From Deuterostichococcus epilithicus (lineage: Eukaryota > Chlorophyta > Trebouxiophyceae > Prasiolales > Stichococcaceae): a DNA stretch of 64,000 nucleotides. Below the pieces are notes generated by a model. The model saw nothing but the letters and a program-made list of their open reading frames with translations. It made no database searches and was not told the origin of the DNA. Each line of letters opens with the position of its first letter. The stretch's first letter is position 1. Both the position numbers and the translations under genes were made by a program. The stretch covers positions 124,001-188,000 of the forward strand of contig JAVTLE010000023.1 of the NCBI GenBank assembly GCA_033439295.1, in the 5' to 3' direction. Positions 1 to 11,600 of this stretch are shown in pieces.

Positions 1-3000
1 CCAGCTTCCTCACCCTCAACTTCCAGGGCGAGGTGCGCGCATGCTGTACGTACTCAAAAGGTTCAGGTTCCAGATTTTTGAGGTCAGTTTGCGCCCTGCA
101 CAACCAACGTGCACCTTTCAGATCGTTGAAGACTCTCAGGGACTCTCAGGGCAAGGTCTTAAGATGCCATCTGAACGTTTGCGTTTACTGCGGATCCGCC
201 CATTTCAGGTCCCAATTTCGCAGACGATATGTTGATGAGCAGCCTGTCAACGCCAGTATGCATGCCGCCTTGCGGACAGGTCTGGATCTGTGGCGCTCCA
301 TTTGACATTGGAATGAAAAGGAAATGAACAGGATGTAGGAAAACTCAACGGAAAGGAAAAATTTGCGCCACAGGAGGAGGTGTGGGAGGTGCTCAACGTG
401 CTGGAGTACTCCAGCGCGCGCGCGCGCATGTCCGTCATTGCGCGGGGGCCCGACGGCAGCATCTTCCTATTCTGCAAGGGCGCCGACGCTCGGGTGCGGG
501 GGCGCATACGCCCTTGAAGTTGCCGCGTGATGGTTGCGCCCCCCCTGCCTGTCCAAGGCGTGCTGTTGCATTGTGGCGAGGTGTTGAAGATACGTACCTG
601 GGCGCTCCGACAGCAGCTCTCCGGCGCTACTGCCAGGCTGTACCACTAGTTGATCCCGGCCGCGGGATCCGACACAGCTGGATGTCCTGCCGGTGGCATC
701 TCGCGACTCTTACTCTCTTTTGTCACGTTGGTGCGTAGATTTTGATACTTGGTTTTTCTTCTCAGTCTTCATTTCCACTTTTCAGGTCCTGTCAATGGTG
801 GAGGGGCGCACTGAGCCGGAGCTGTACCGCGCAACGGAGCAGAATCTGCATGAGTTCGCCGTCAATGTGAGTCTGTGGTCTCCCTTCGTTTAGCTGCGAG
901 GCGCCACCCACTTCGCACAATCGCATGATCGCACAAGGCGAAACGTCCAAAACTAAACAGGTTCCCGGCCTTGGATCTGACGCAAGAAATTGGCGCTTTC
1001 GCGGTCCCTGCTGGCTGGGCGGCTCAGGACTGTTTGGGGACTTGCATGCTGCTGGAGCATCTGCACTTGTAACGGAGGTGTCAAAAGGTTTGTGGGGACA
1101 GCACATTGGTCGACAGACTGCGGCGCAGGCGGCACATGGGCAAGGCTCCGCTCGACCCTGTGATCGATGGGCCCACTGCCTGGCTGCAGCCTCTTTGCTG
1201 ATGTGGCCACCAGTGTGCGAGCGCTGCGCATTCCGAATCCGAACGCTCTGGTAACTGCTACCAGGGCGCAGTCTTCTGGCCGATAAAGCTGCACGCATTG
1301 TGGGGTTTGCCGGCAAGGGTGTCCTGACGGCCCAGCGAGTGGGCGCCTCTCATGATGCACGATGCCCGCCGATTAGTTGATGACATCTCTTGTTGATGCA
1401 CTGCAGGCTTCGCACAGTCATCTTTTGCGCCAAACTCCCATTCGGTGGCAATGCAACCCGCTGACTCTTTCCCCACTGCTCAGCAGGTTCTGAATAGGGC
1501 TTCGATGGTGGTCAACAAGGAAATGGGGCAAGTTGGTGGCCCGCCTGAGCTGCTCTTTTTGCATTTTCCTCAACGCAATACCAATAGCAACCACTTGATG
1601 CTACAGGGCCTGCGCACGCTGGTAGTTGCCAGCAAGGAAATGGGCGAGGATGAGTGGGCGGCCTGGGACGCGCGCTACCAGCAGGCGGCTGCAGACCTCG
1701 ACCGCCGCGACGAGCTGGTGGGTGTCGGACTCCTCTTCACGTGGCATGTGTGACGCACCCTCTGACGTTTTGGATCGCCACTCCTTGTGGGATTCCATCC
1801 CGGGAGCTCCTTGAAGGGGGCTGCCTGTCGTCCCACGACGCCGCGTGCACAACGTCGGTGGACGCCTCGCCGCTGTGCTGTGTGCTGTGCTGTGTCCACT
1901 GCTACAACCAGCTGCAACACTGTTTCGTGCACCTTTCCGTGTCTCGTACCTGTTGCGTCATTCGTGAACCCAGGTGGCCAAATGCGGGGAGGAAGTCGAG
2001 CGGGACCTGGAGCTGACAGGCGTCACGGCCATCGAGGACAAGCTGCAGGTGCTTCGTTCCTATTATGAGGTTTTGGGTGTAGGGTTCAGGCCTCCATTCC
2101 CTGCAGGACATAGCCGTCCTGCCGTGCCGGCTTTCTTCTTTTGCGATCTGCAAGGCCCTGCCGGCCCTGCCGCACCGCAGCCGCTCTGCACCGCGCCGAG
2201 CCACAGCTGTTTGGGACCCGCGGCCGGCGCCCCGCAGAGCCGGCTGGGCGGCGGCAAAACCCTGCAGTGCAGATCGGCACACCAGGCGGCATTCACAGCG
2301 TGCTGAAGGCTGTGGACGCCTGGTCTCTGACCACGCAACCATGTTCTCGTCATTCACTTCGCTTTGGTTTCTCGAAACAGGACGGTGTGCCGAGCGCAAT
2401 CCAGAGCCTGCTGCAGGCGCGCATCAAGGTGTGGGTCATCACCGGCGACAAGCAGGAGACAGCCATCAATATCGGCATCGGGTGCAAGCTCATCCTGCAC
2501 CCCGACAGCCTGCTCATCTGCAACGCCGACAGCTACGACGGTGCGCGAAGGCCTGGACCGCGCGGCCTCAGCACCCATGCTGCAACTTCGCCTCCTCTTG
2601 GCGGCTTGCTTGGCAGGGACCCGGTCCGGCACATGCTGCCATCCTTTGGCACACGTCGCACCGGCACAAGCATTCTGCACAGGCGCCGTGAGTTGGCGCA
2701 AGCTACCCTGCGCCAGAAGTGATGCGGCCCGCAAGCCTGCGGCGTGGCCGCGCTGCAAGTGCGCTTGTCCAGTGACTGGGGAATACATGCCAACAGTTTC
2801 ATGCCACCTGCCATGTAGGAGCCGCAGCGCGTCTACAGGAGCTCCTGCAGATCGTGCGTGGATCCAGCGGCGGGCAGGTGAGCAGCCGCCACTGCTGCCC
2901 TGAACGCTCAATTTTAGCCTCGCTTTCTGTGTCGAAACCCAGGCGCGTTGATTGTGGGTGTGCTGGGTCCCTTCGCTGGACACAATCGTCTAGCATTGAC

Positions 3001-6000
3001 ACGGGAGGCTGGGGACCAGTCGTTGCAGCACCTGCGCTCGGCCATGGTGGAGTGGGCACAGGCAGAAGGATGGTGTTCTATGTTGTAGTCAAGGCAGGCG
3101 CCACAGCCTCTGCTCATGTGTCCACAATCGTGCTGTTATGTTCACAATCACAATCATGGCACGCAACAGGAAGGCAAGGGTCGACCGGAGCTGGTCATCG
3201 ATGGCCTCACACTCAGCCATGTGCTCGGTGCGCTTCCTGTTTTGACAGGACTGATGGATCTAAACCGTCTGGCGCTTCGCTCTCTTGCGTGCACAGTGCT
3301 TGGCGCATGGCCGCCAGCTGAGAGTCCAGTTTTTTTTATTTTTTTTATTGGCGAAGCATGAGACGTGCCACCCTACGAAGCTCGGCAGCAAGAGGCTATT
3401 GGGGTACCCCCCTTTGACACACATCAGATGCGCTGCCATGTGGGGTCATGTGCTGACATGGCCGACTTTCGGCTTGCCCCCACAGAGCACGAGAGCGAGC
3501 CTGTCCTGGCGCATAAAGAAGCAGCCCTTTCCCTTTCCGTGTCAGGTCATGTGCTGACGTGGTTGCACCGACTTTCACCGCAGAGCACGACAGCGAGCCC
3601 GTCCTGGCTGAGGTGGGCAGCCACTGCGCGGCGGTCATCATCTGCCGCGCCAGCCCCAGCCAGAAGGCCGCGGTGGTAGCCATGATGTCGGAGTGGGAGC
3701 TGCGGCGGGCCGGCGGCCGCGGGCGCGGTGTCGCCGCCTGGTGGCGCCGCAAGCGCTTCCGGCTGCAGGTCCGCCTGCTTCTGCGCTTTCAGTGCATCGG
3801 ACTGCAAACTCCCATGCAACTCAGTCTGTCTCGTTTTGACACTGGTGTTGAGGGGCACAGCACGGGTGAAGGGCGCATGGCAGTGGCAGGCGCGATGCGG
3901 CTGATCTGGGAGTCCCTGTCTGCGCCTGAGCAGAGTCAGGCATTTCCGCCACAGGGCAAGATGCTGGCCATCGGCGACGGCGCCAACGACGTGGCCATGA
4001 TCCAGAGCGCCGACATCGGCGTCGGCATCCTGGGCAAGGAGGGCCGCCAGGCCGTCAACAACTCCGACTACGCCATCGGCCAGTTCCGGTGCGGGTTCTC
4101 AGGGTTCAGCGAGCTGTTTAGGGGAGGGCCAACTGGCGCGCCGTCCGCTGCAACTCTATCCGGTGCTGCTTGACGTGTGTTGTGGCCTCCAAAACCTCCA
4201 CAGAATGCTTACAGCTGTTGTGCTTGGTAGGGCTGCTGCTTAAACCTACCGCCGCTGCCGGGCGCCTTATACTGACGGTGATCCTGTTCTTGCGCGCGCA
4301 GCTTTCTTGTGCGGCTGCTGCTGGTGCACGGAACACTCAGCAACTACAGATTAGCACGTCTCATCAAATATTCGTTCTTCAAGAACGTAAGCATACTTTG
4401 CTCCTGAGTGCGTGAATCGTGACCCCAATGTAGAACACCACGATGTTGAATGGACCCATATAACATGTACTTGCCTGTATCTTCAATATGCACGAGTACC
4501 TCTAAGGTGCGAACCAGAAAATGTCGCAGAAATCGAATTCTTTTGACGTTACATGTGCCATCGGTGCAGGTGCTCTTCTGCTTTATGGTAATTGTCATCT
4601 GCCCAACCACCTGCACACACACAATGGCTTTGATGCATCTTGTCCCCTCCAAACACCGATGTGGTCCGTTCTGCGCGTCATTTACTGCTGACCTGCTGGT
4701 GTTTGCTTCCCTGCAGTTGTTTTTCTTCCAGGTGATTGTCATCTGCCGTCAAATCTGCACACCACACAATGTCTTCTATGCATCTTGTCCCCTCCACACA
4801 CCAGTGTGCTCCGTTCTGCGCGACATTTAGTGCTGATTTGCTGGTGTTTACTTTCCCGCAGTTCTACTGTGCCTTCTCGGGTATGTCCTCCACTTCCGCC
4901 CTCCTGTACCACATGCATGCTCCCTCAGCCCTGTGTCGCTGCACGTCCCACTCTTCAGCCCATACTGGGCCAGACCCTCACAGCGCACTGTGCACATGAT
5001 CGCAGGTCAGACGCTGGTGGATGGTGTTGCTGCGGCCGTCTACAATGTGAGCTCTCCATCCTTTGTCCAGCCCGTCGCCAGTCTGGTCTGCCATCTGCAT
5101 GTGCATATGGCCCATAAACATTCGCTTCACTAGTCACTGGTCGCTCTGCCAGCGTCCAACCTGCGTTGTTGCTCCTGCGCAGGTCATCTTCACGTGAGCA
5201 CCGCATCTGTCACCTCTCCCCGCCTCACCCTGCCACCCTGCCACTCCTGTCCCTCTGCCGCTGCCTCACTTCACGTGCTGCCACGTGCAAAGTCCACATC
5301 GCTGACGATCAACTCTGTTTTGCCCACTGCCTGGCTGTTCTGCAGGTCGATACCCATCCTGCTGTACGCTGTGCTGGACCGGCCCGTCAAGTACTTCACG
5401 ACACTCATGCGCTACCCCCAGGTGCGCCAATCCCAGAAGCTGTGGTGACAACTGCAGGCCAGGGGCACAGCGTGAGGTTGGCAACCCTGTGGCGGGTCAA
5501 TCTGCTCGACGAGGCCTGAAAGATTAGTACTGTTTCTCGAAACTGCCGCTCCCGTGCAGATGTACAACCGGGGGCACTCCATGGCGACGACCACCTTCTG
5601 GCGCTACAGCGTGGGGACGGCGCTCCTTGGGGGAGCCATCGTGTTCTTCTTCTGCTACTATGCCATCACGGTAGGAAGCTCATTGATGATCGTGGTGATC
5701 TTGTGAGCTGCCTGCGCCTGTCTGTGCCGGGTTGGCATGGCAAAGCCCGACGGTGCGACAGGACAGCTGCAACAGCGAGGTCGATGTGTGCAGAGTGGCC
5801 AGCGATCCGGGACGCAGCGCCCGAACTGCGGTCCTCATGCATTCGTGCATGGTCGTGCAGACTGGCAGCTGCAGCAGCATGGCGGTCTCCCCGGTGCCGC
5901 CCGCGGCGGCAAGGTTGTTTGAAAGTAGGCCCTGAGCTGCTGCCTGTGGCTGCGCAGGAGGGCGGTCGCAACAGCGTTGCGGACCTGTACAGCGTCGGCA

Positions 6001-7930
6001 AGACCGTGTTCATCTGCATCGTGCTGATGGTCAATGCAGAGGTGCGGAGTTGTCCTCCTCGTGCTGTTTCCTTCTAGGCAGCCGGCGTGTGCCTGTGCCT
6101 GCAGGCAGTCTGCGCACAGCAGCTTCTGGCTGGCTCAGCGCAGATGCTTCACGGGAACGCAGTGGCAGCATGGACCCAGCCCCTGAGCCGCGCCGCATAG
6201 TCGGCATTGCTGCCAGTGCACCTGGCTGCTGCAGAACGGGTTGGTCACAGGCGTTGTCCTGTCCGCACTTCGTTGCACGCCTGATCTTTCGCATCTCCCC
6301 TCTGCAGGTGGCCCTGACGGCGCGCTACTGGACCAAGATCTTCGTCATCTTCGTGGTGCTGTCGTACGTTGTCGCGTACCTCTTCCTGCTGGTGTACATG
6401 TGGATCGACACCGCGTTCGACCTGTACGACCCGGCGCAGTATGGCACCATGTACTACGTCATGTCGGACCCCACCTTCTGGTTCCTCCAGGTGACATTGC
6501 TTGTCGCAATGCGCCTGGGGGCATTGGAGGGACTGTTTGAGGGACCCTCTAGGGTCTTTCAAATACCCCTAACATCCCGCAGCGCATTTCACCCAGCACA
6601 CCAATGTGCAGTCCTCACCGCTAAAGTCCCCCTGGGCTCTGGCTACCCGCACGGTGCGCAGCATGTCGAAGCTCCCACGGCGGAATTAGTCGAATGGCGC
6701 TGCATGCTGGCGTCGCGCGCATTTAGCCACAGCCAGAGTGTGGCCGGGTGGTCGCGGGGATGGTGCACGTGCCGCCTCTTCAGCCTCTCAAGCTGGTCCG
6801 ATGAAATGCACAGTACTTTTGGCGTGTTGCAGACCTGGCTTCTCGGGCATTAGGTGGCTGCTAAATGTCAAAATGGTCGACAACGCAAACGCTGACCCAA
6901 TGGTACAGGAAATGGTCACCTCGCAGCAGCCACCCGGTCGATGTGTGGCTGCAGCCTCATGCCACCCGTAATCTGGTGGGTCGTGCGCTGCCTAACCGCA
7001 TTCTTGTTGATATCACCTGCTGCTTCCTGCAGCTCGCAACGGTGGGCGCCATGATGGGCTACCGCCTGCTGGACCGCGCCGTCGTGTGGATGAACCGCCC
7101 CCACGACGACATGCTCCTGGCGGAGTACGAGCGCCTGGTGTGGCTTCCCGCCTCCGGCTTCCAACTTCCGGCCACAGCCTTGCTCGTCTTAGCAGTTTCT
7201 GTACAGTCCATGCATTGAAGGTCGTCAGCAGGCTCACAGGCCATGGTGAATGGCTTCGACACATGTCCACAATAGGTCGACATCACTCTGAATTGACGGG
7301 ACACAACACTGCATGGCTCCTGGCCGAGACACTCGACAGCTGTCCACCGGGCTGGACGCCATGGGCTGGAGGCCACGGGCCGGGGAATGGTGTCGAGCCT
7401 TCAAACCCTGCTCATGTTGAACCCGGCCTTCAGATGGAAATGAAGATGAGTGATTTCTGCTGATTGTGGCACTCTGCGCCCTGCAGCATGGCAGCCCGCT
7501 GGCGGGGCTGGAGGCCAATGAGGCGGTGCGCATGCGCGACCTGGGCGTGCTGCCGGACGTGGTCGCTGTCAACGGCGCTGGTGCGCTTGTCGTCATGCTC
7601 GTGTGGACAGTTGTTGGATACCAGGCAGCTGGCGGTTTGCTGTGGGTACGCCTGTCGCTCGGTTGATGAAGTGTGGTGATGGAGTGTCAGCGGGCGGCAT
7701 CGTGCCGAGGCATGCGAGCTTGATGGCGTGCAAGTTGACCTGTTTTCTCAATGGGCGCAGGCAACGGCGCGGCGCCGCTGCACGCCAATGGCGGCGGCTC
7801 CTGGCCGGGCTTTGACGGCGTCAGCGGGCCGCCGTCGATGCGCAACGGTGGCGCCGCCGGCGGCGTCGGCGTGGGGCAGGGCCAGTGGGCGAAGCAGGGG
7901 CCGTCCATCCACCACGTGGTCGCAGTTTGA
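1..7930 (+). CDS. P4-type phospholipid-transporting ATPase (flippase), 5' truncated
   Basis: Predicted to flip aminophospholipids across late-secretory or plasma membranes. About 671 C-terminal residues are visible; the DKTGT phosphorylation site lies off the left edge. Exons (phase-consistent): 1-32, 374-493, 786-866, 1607-1717, 1974-2048, 2381-2540, 2828-2877, 3170-3227, 3584-3768, 3955-4088, 4302-4386, 4570-4587, 4717-4731, 4862-4880, 5006-5046, 5183-5193, 5346-5421, 5560-5670, 5958-6041, 6308-6490, 7033-7137, 7487-7580, 7761-7930. Visible motifs: CKGAD (nucleotide binding), [30 protein letters not shown] (Mg site), then several hydrophobic membrane spans. The C-terminal tail is Gly/Ala-rich and ends in HHVVAV. 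The stretch between FFKN and SGQ keeps the family length of 19 residues only if the 18- and 15-nt micro-exons are both included. The family call is firm; single splice sites are inferred. Confidence 0.93.
3445..3512 (+). repeat. Decayed copy of the exon 3584 acceptor and exon start
   Basis: This stretch repeats 3546-3610 about 100 bp upstream, inside the same intron. It carries the end of the intron, a CACAG acceptor and the codons for EHESEPVLA, against EHDSEPVLA in the genuine exon at 3584. The copy cannot continue the flippase frame downstream of GCGCAT, so it is taken as a decoy or relic rather than an exon. Confidence 0.8.
4588..4861 (+). repeat. Pair of homologous adjacent introns separated by a 15-nt micro-exon
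   Basis: Intron A (4588-4716, 129 bp) and intron B (4732-4861, 130 bp) align from donor to acceptor with one small indel and roughly five-sixths identity by eye. Shared blocks include ATTGTCATCTGCC near the donor, GATGCATCTTGTCCCCTCC/TATGCATCTTGTCCCCTCC in the middle and GCTGGTGTTT before the acceptor. Between them lies the 15-nt exon 4717-4731 (LFFFQ). The flanking exons are 18 nt (4570-4587) and 19 nt (4862-4880). Introns copied over their full length resemble introner-type intron gain. Confidence 0.8.
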
Positions 7931-8687
7931 CCGCGGTTTTGGCGGCTGGCGGCAGTCTCGTATTGGCAAGACTGCAAGGAAAACTTGAGCACCATCGGGG
8001 CGATGTAGGTAGCAGGTCGGCTGCGGATCGTGAGGGCCAGCCAGATGAGGAGCGTTGCTTTTGTCCTTAATAATAGCGACGAATCTCGGCAGGCACACAG
8101 GCTGGCAGTTTTGGCTGGTGCCGCTGGTCTGGTTGTGTGGCCGGTGCCGCTGGTCTGGCATGCCGAGCTTTCTGGACGTGTCGGCATATGTTTGCATTCA
8201 GGTGGCTCTACTGAGCCCGGCTTTACCGATGACCCTGATTTCAGAGGCGGCAGTCTTATTGTCGTTGGCAAAAAGGTGTACGGTAAATATCCTCTGTGGC
8301 TCGCCCATTTCTTGCCGGCGACATATTTGTTTCGCCGTCGACCCTTCTGCTGCATGCTGTGCATGACATGACGATGCAAGCCAGATCAGGCCATTTGCAG
8401 TTTCGATTGCAAGCACAGCTCCGGATTTGGTGGTCAAGCTGTCTTGATCCGTTGCTTTAACTGGTGAGTCTGTTGTTCGGTAAGCTTCACAGGCCATCAC
8501 CTGGGTCTCCGACATGCATACAGGTGGCACTGACTCGCATCGCAGCAGGCAATGCGCTCGAGCGTATTAGAGACTGAATCCAGAACATTCTGGGATCTGC
8601 TGAGGCCGTACCTTGTAGACTGGAATGTTGTTTACGACTGTTCGATCACTAAACTGTAGACTGGATTGCTACTGGAGCTTCTTCACG
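7931..8687. other. Intergenic region, flippase 3' side and RecQ 5' side
   Basis: There is no supportable gene. An ATG at 8625 is in frame with the RecQ start at 8688 and would add 21 residues. 8103-8160 contains a short imperfect duplication around GGCTGGTGCCGCTGGTCTGG. No TGTAA polyadenylation motif was seen close behind the flippase stop. Confidence 0.6.
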
Positions 8688-11600
8688 ATGCCAACGCCAG
8701 AGCAGCTGCAGGACCAGCTGCGGACTCGCATGCGCGAAAAGCTCCGCTCATCATTTGGTAATTCATTCGACTCCGTGTGGACTTCCTATGTGAGGATCAA
8801 GCATCGCGGCGCACAGGCCATGCCTGGGCGCAAGAACAGAAGTGTAATGTTGCTGGCGCATGCCTGTCTGCAGGGTTCGACAGCTTCCAGGGGAGGCAGG
8901 AGGAAGCCATCATGACGACGCTCTCAGGCAGTTCATTGCGCCGATGGGCGGCTCTGGCCGGCAGCTCCCATTTGCACTGCACACGATTTGTCAGCTCGCA
9001 TTCAGGAAAATGTGGCAAACCTGCCTAATCGGAGAGGTGATGCCCCATGTGAGCCTCACACGTGTCCTGCGCAGGCCGCGACTGCCTTGTGCTGATGCCC
9101 ACCGGCGGCGGCAAGTCGCTGTGCTATGCGCTGCCCGCGCTGCTGCAGCCGGGCTTTGCGCTTGTCGTGTCGCCGCTCATTGGTGCGCGGACCTGCTCGT
9201 TCGCCGCCTCTGTGCAGCACCCTCAGATCCTCATGCACGCCGGGGTGAATTGCGCACAAGGACTCACAAAGGAATATTGCAGTGTTCGGCGGGGATCATG
9301 GCATGTGCCACTAGGGGTGTGCAGTGGAAGAGCAGTGGAACCAGGGCATGTCTCATGCCGACGCATCGGCCAAGAATCAGCCCGACTGCTTGGGGGAGAC
9401 CCGTCAGCAAGAGTTTGATTCTGCGCCGCTGCGGCGCCGCTGCACCTGCAAGGAGCGGGCAGCACCAGTGACCAGATCAGCTGTCCTGTGGTGAATACGT
9501 TAGGGTGAATGACGTCGTGCGCTGGCGCCGCAGCGCTGATGCAGAACCAGGTGGAGGGGCTCCGGGCCAGCGGCCTGGGCGCGGCGGCGCTGTCCTCTGC
9601 GACGCCAGCGGCGGAGCGGGCGGCGCTGCTGGAGGACGTCTCCGGCGACGCGCCGGCCACCAAGCTGCTGTTCGTCACGCCGGAGCTGCTGACCACCGAG
9701 GGGTTAGTCTCCTGTTGCAGTCCGGGGGTTGTGCTGACGAATCAGGGTTCGGAACAGTCAAAGCAACTCGAAGATAGCCATCAGCTGTCGATCATGATGG
9801 CACTCCCGTGAGGCAAACTGTGCGCCATGACTTGCACTCACGCGTCGCAGTTGCATTCGCTGCCGCCGGCAGCACGTGCTGGAACCAGCCTCAGTCGTCG
9901 CCCTGACGACGTGCTGTCACTCAAATGTTTCTGCGCTGCGCTGAGGGAGTTCTTCCTGTGTATAGCGGTATTTCTCGCCCGGAACCTGCAAGAAGGCAGA
10001 TGAAGGTTCCTGTGCTGCGCAGGTTCCTGGCGCGGCTGCAGGGCTGGGGCAGGCAGCGTCGCGTGTCGCTGCTGGCGGTCGACGAAGCGCACTGCATCAG
10101 CAGCTGGGGCCACGACTTCCGGCCAAGCTATCGGCGCCTGGTGCGCGGAGCGCTGAGCCTGTTTGCAAAACTCTGCTGAAGTGTTGGCTGTGCGGTCTTC
10201 AATGGGCGAATGGCAGCCTCAGTCATGATCCACCATAGCATAAAACAAATAACTCCAGGTCGCCCCCTATGAGGCACCTCATAGATGCCTGAGAAAGCCG
10301 GCTTCAGCCTGCGACGGCGGTCTGAGCCTGGGAGGCTCAGCTGCCGAAGCGCGCTCTGCTGCCGGTGCAGGCGAAGTCTTGCCAGAGGGCGCCGGCGGGA
10401 GGACATCGAAGCCCGTCCCGCTGGCTTCTCGTTGCTTTCGTTCGCTATTGAACGAACTTCCTGTTGGGTCGCACAGGCGGTCGCACGGCGACACATCCCC
10501 GGCGTGCCGGTGCTGGCGCTGACGGCCACAGCCGCAGAGGAGGTGCAAGCTTTGACTCTGTCTTTGGACGGGGCCTGGGTGTGAAAACAACCAATCACCG
10601 CATGGCCGGCCCTGCCTTCAGCAGCGCTGGAGTGCTGGGAGCGCTGGTCTACCAGCGGTGCACGCCGACATGTGTTCATCGCTGTTCAGCAGAATGCGTC
10701 CCCTTGGGGTGCATGCCCGACAGCCCTGCTCCCGCCTCCGCGCCAGGTGCAAGACGACATCATGCAGCAGCTGCGCTTTGGCGCGGGTTCTGCGCGCCTG
10801 GCGTCGTCATTTGACCGCCCCAACATCGACTATAGCGTGCATTACGTCGACAACCTGCCCCACCAAGTGAGTTTCGGGCCTCATTCGCTGAGTGATCTCA
10901 GCTGGAGCAACAATATCACCATGCCTTACCTGCAACTCTGTGTTCTCACTACCGCCTACGGCGTGCGCGGCATTGATGACGCCGCACCAGGCGAGTCGTG
11001 AGGTTCTCATGCGCGGAGTTCCCTGCTGAACGCCAGCATCATGTGCAGGGGGCCCCCATCACCCACAGGACATATGAAACCCTAGCAACCCATGGCCGCT
11101 GTACCTCATGCAAACATGTACCTGACAAGCATTGCTGTTGGAAGGAGTACTGAGCATCAGGAGGAACCGCACCCTCGAGGTTCTCGCAAACTCGGATGCA
11201 GCACGCAACAGCCGCCTAGGGCAGCGGCGCCCATGCAGATTGTCGCTCGAAAGGCAGAACGTGTGTTGAGAATGAGATACTCGGTGCCTCGCAGGACCGA
11301 GTCCCGGATATAGTGGCGGCTCTGGACGCGCTGAGGGGCAGCGACCCCGAGCAGCGGCACCCGTCGGCCATAGTGTACACCCTGAAGCGCAGCACGGCAG
11401 CGGAGGTGGCGGCGGCGCTGACGCGGAAAGGTGTGCGACCACCGCATGCATGCGCACCGGCCTCAATCGGTCATCGATCGGTTGACACCAGCGACCTGCA
11501 GCTGGTCACACAAAAGAGAGAAGAAAACGAAGCGGCCGTCCGGCGAGCGCTGCTGCCGCTGCAGCAGAGTCAGCGGCCGTCCCTGGTTCAGGGCACTGTC

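Noticed and set aside
792-1360. Minus-strand frames of 174 and 135 codons
   Set aside because: They are antisense to flippase intron sequence and have no family resemblance.
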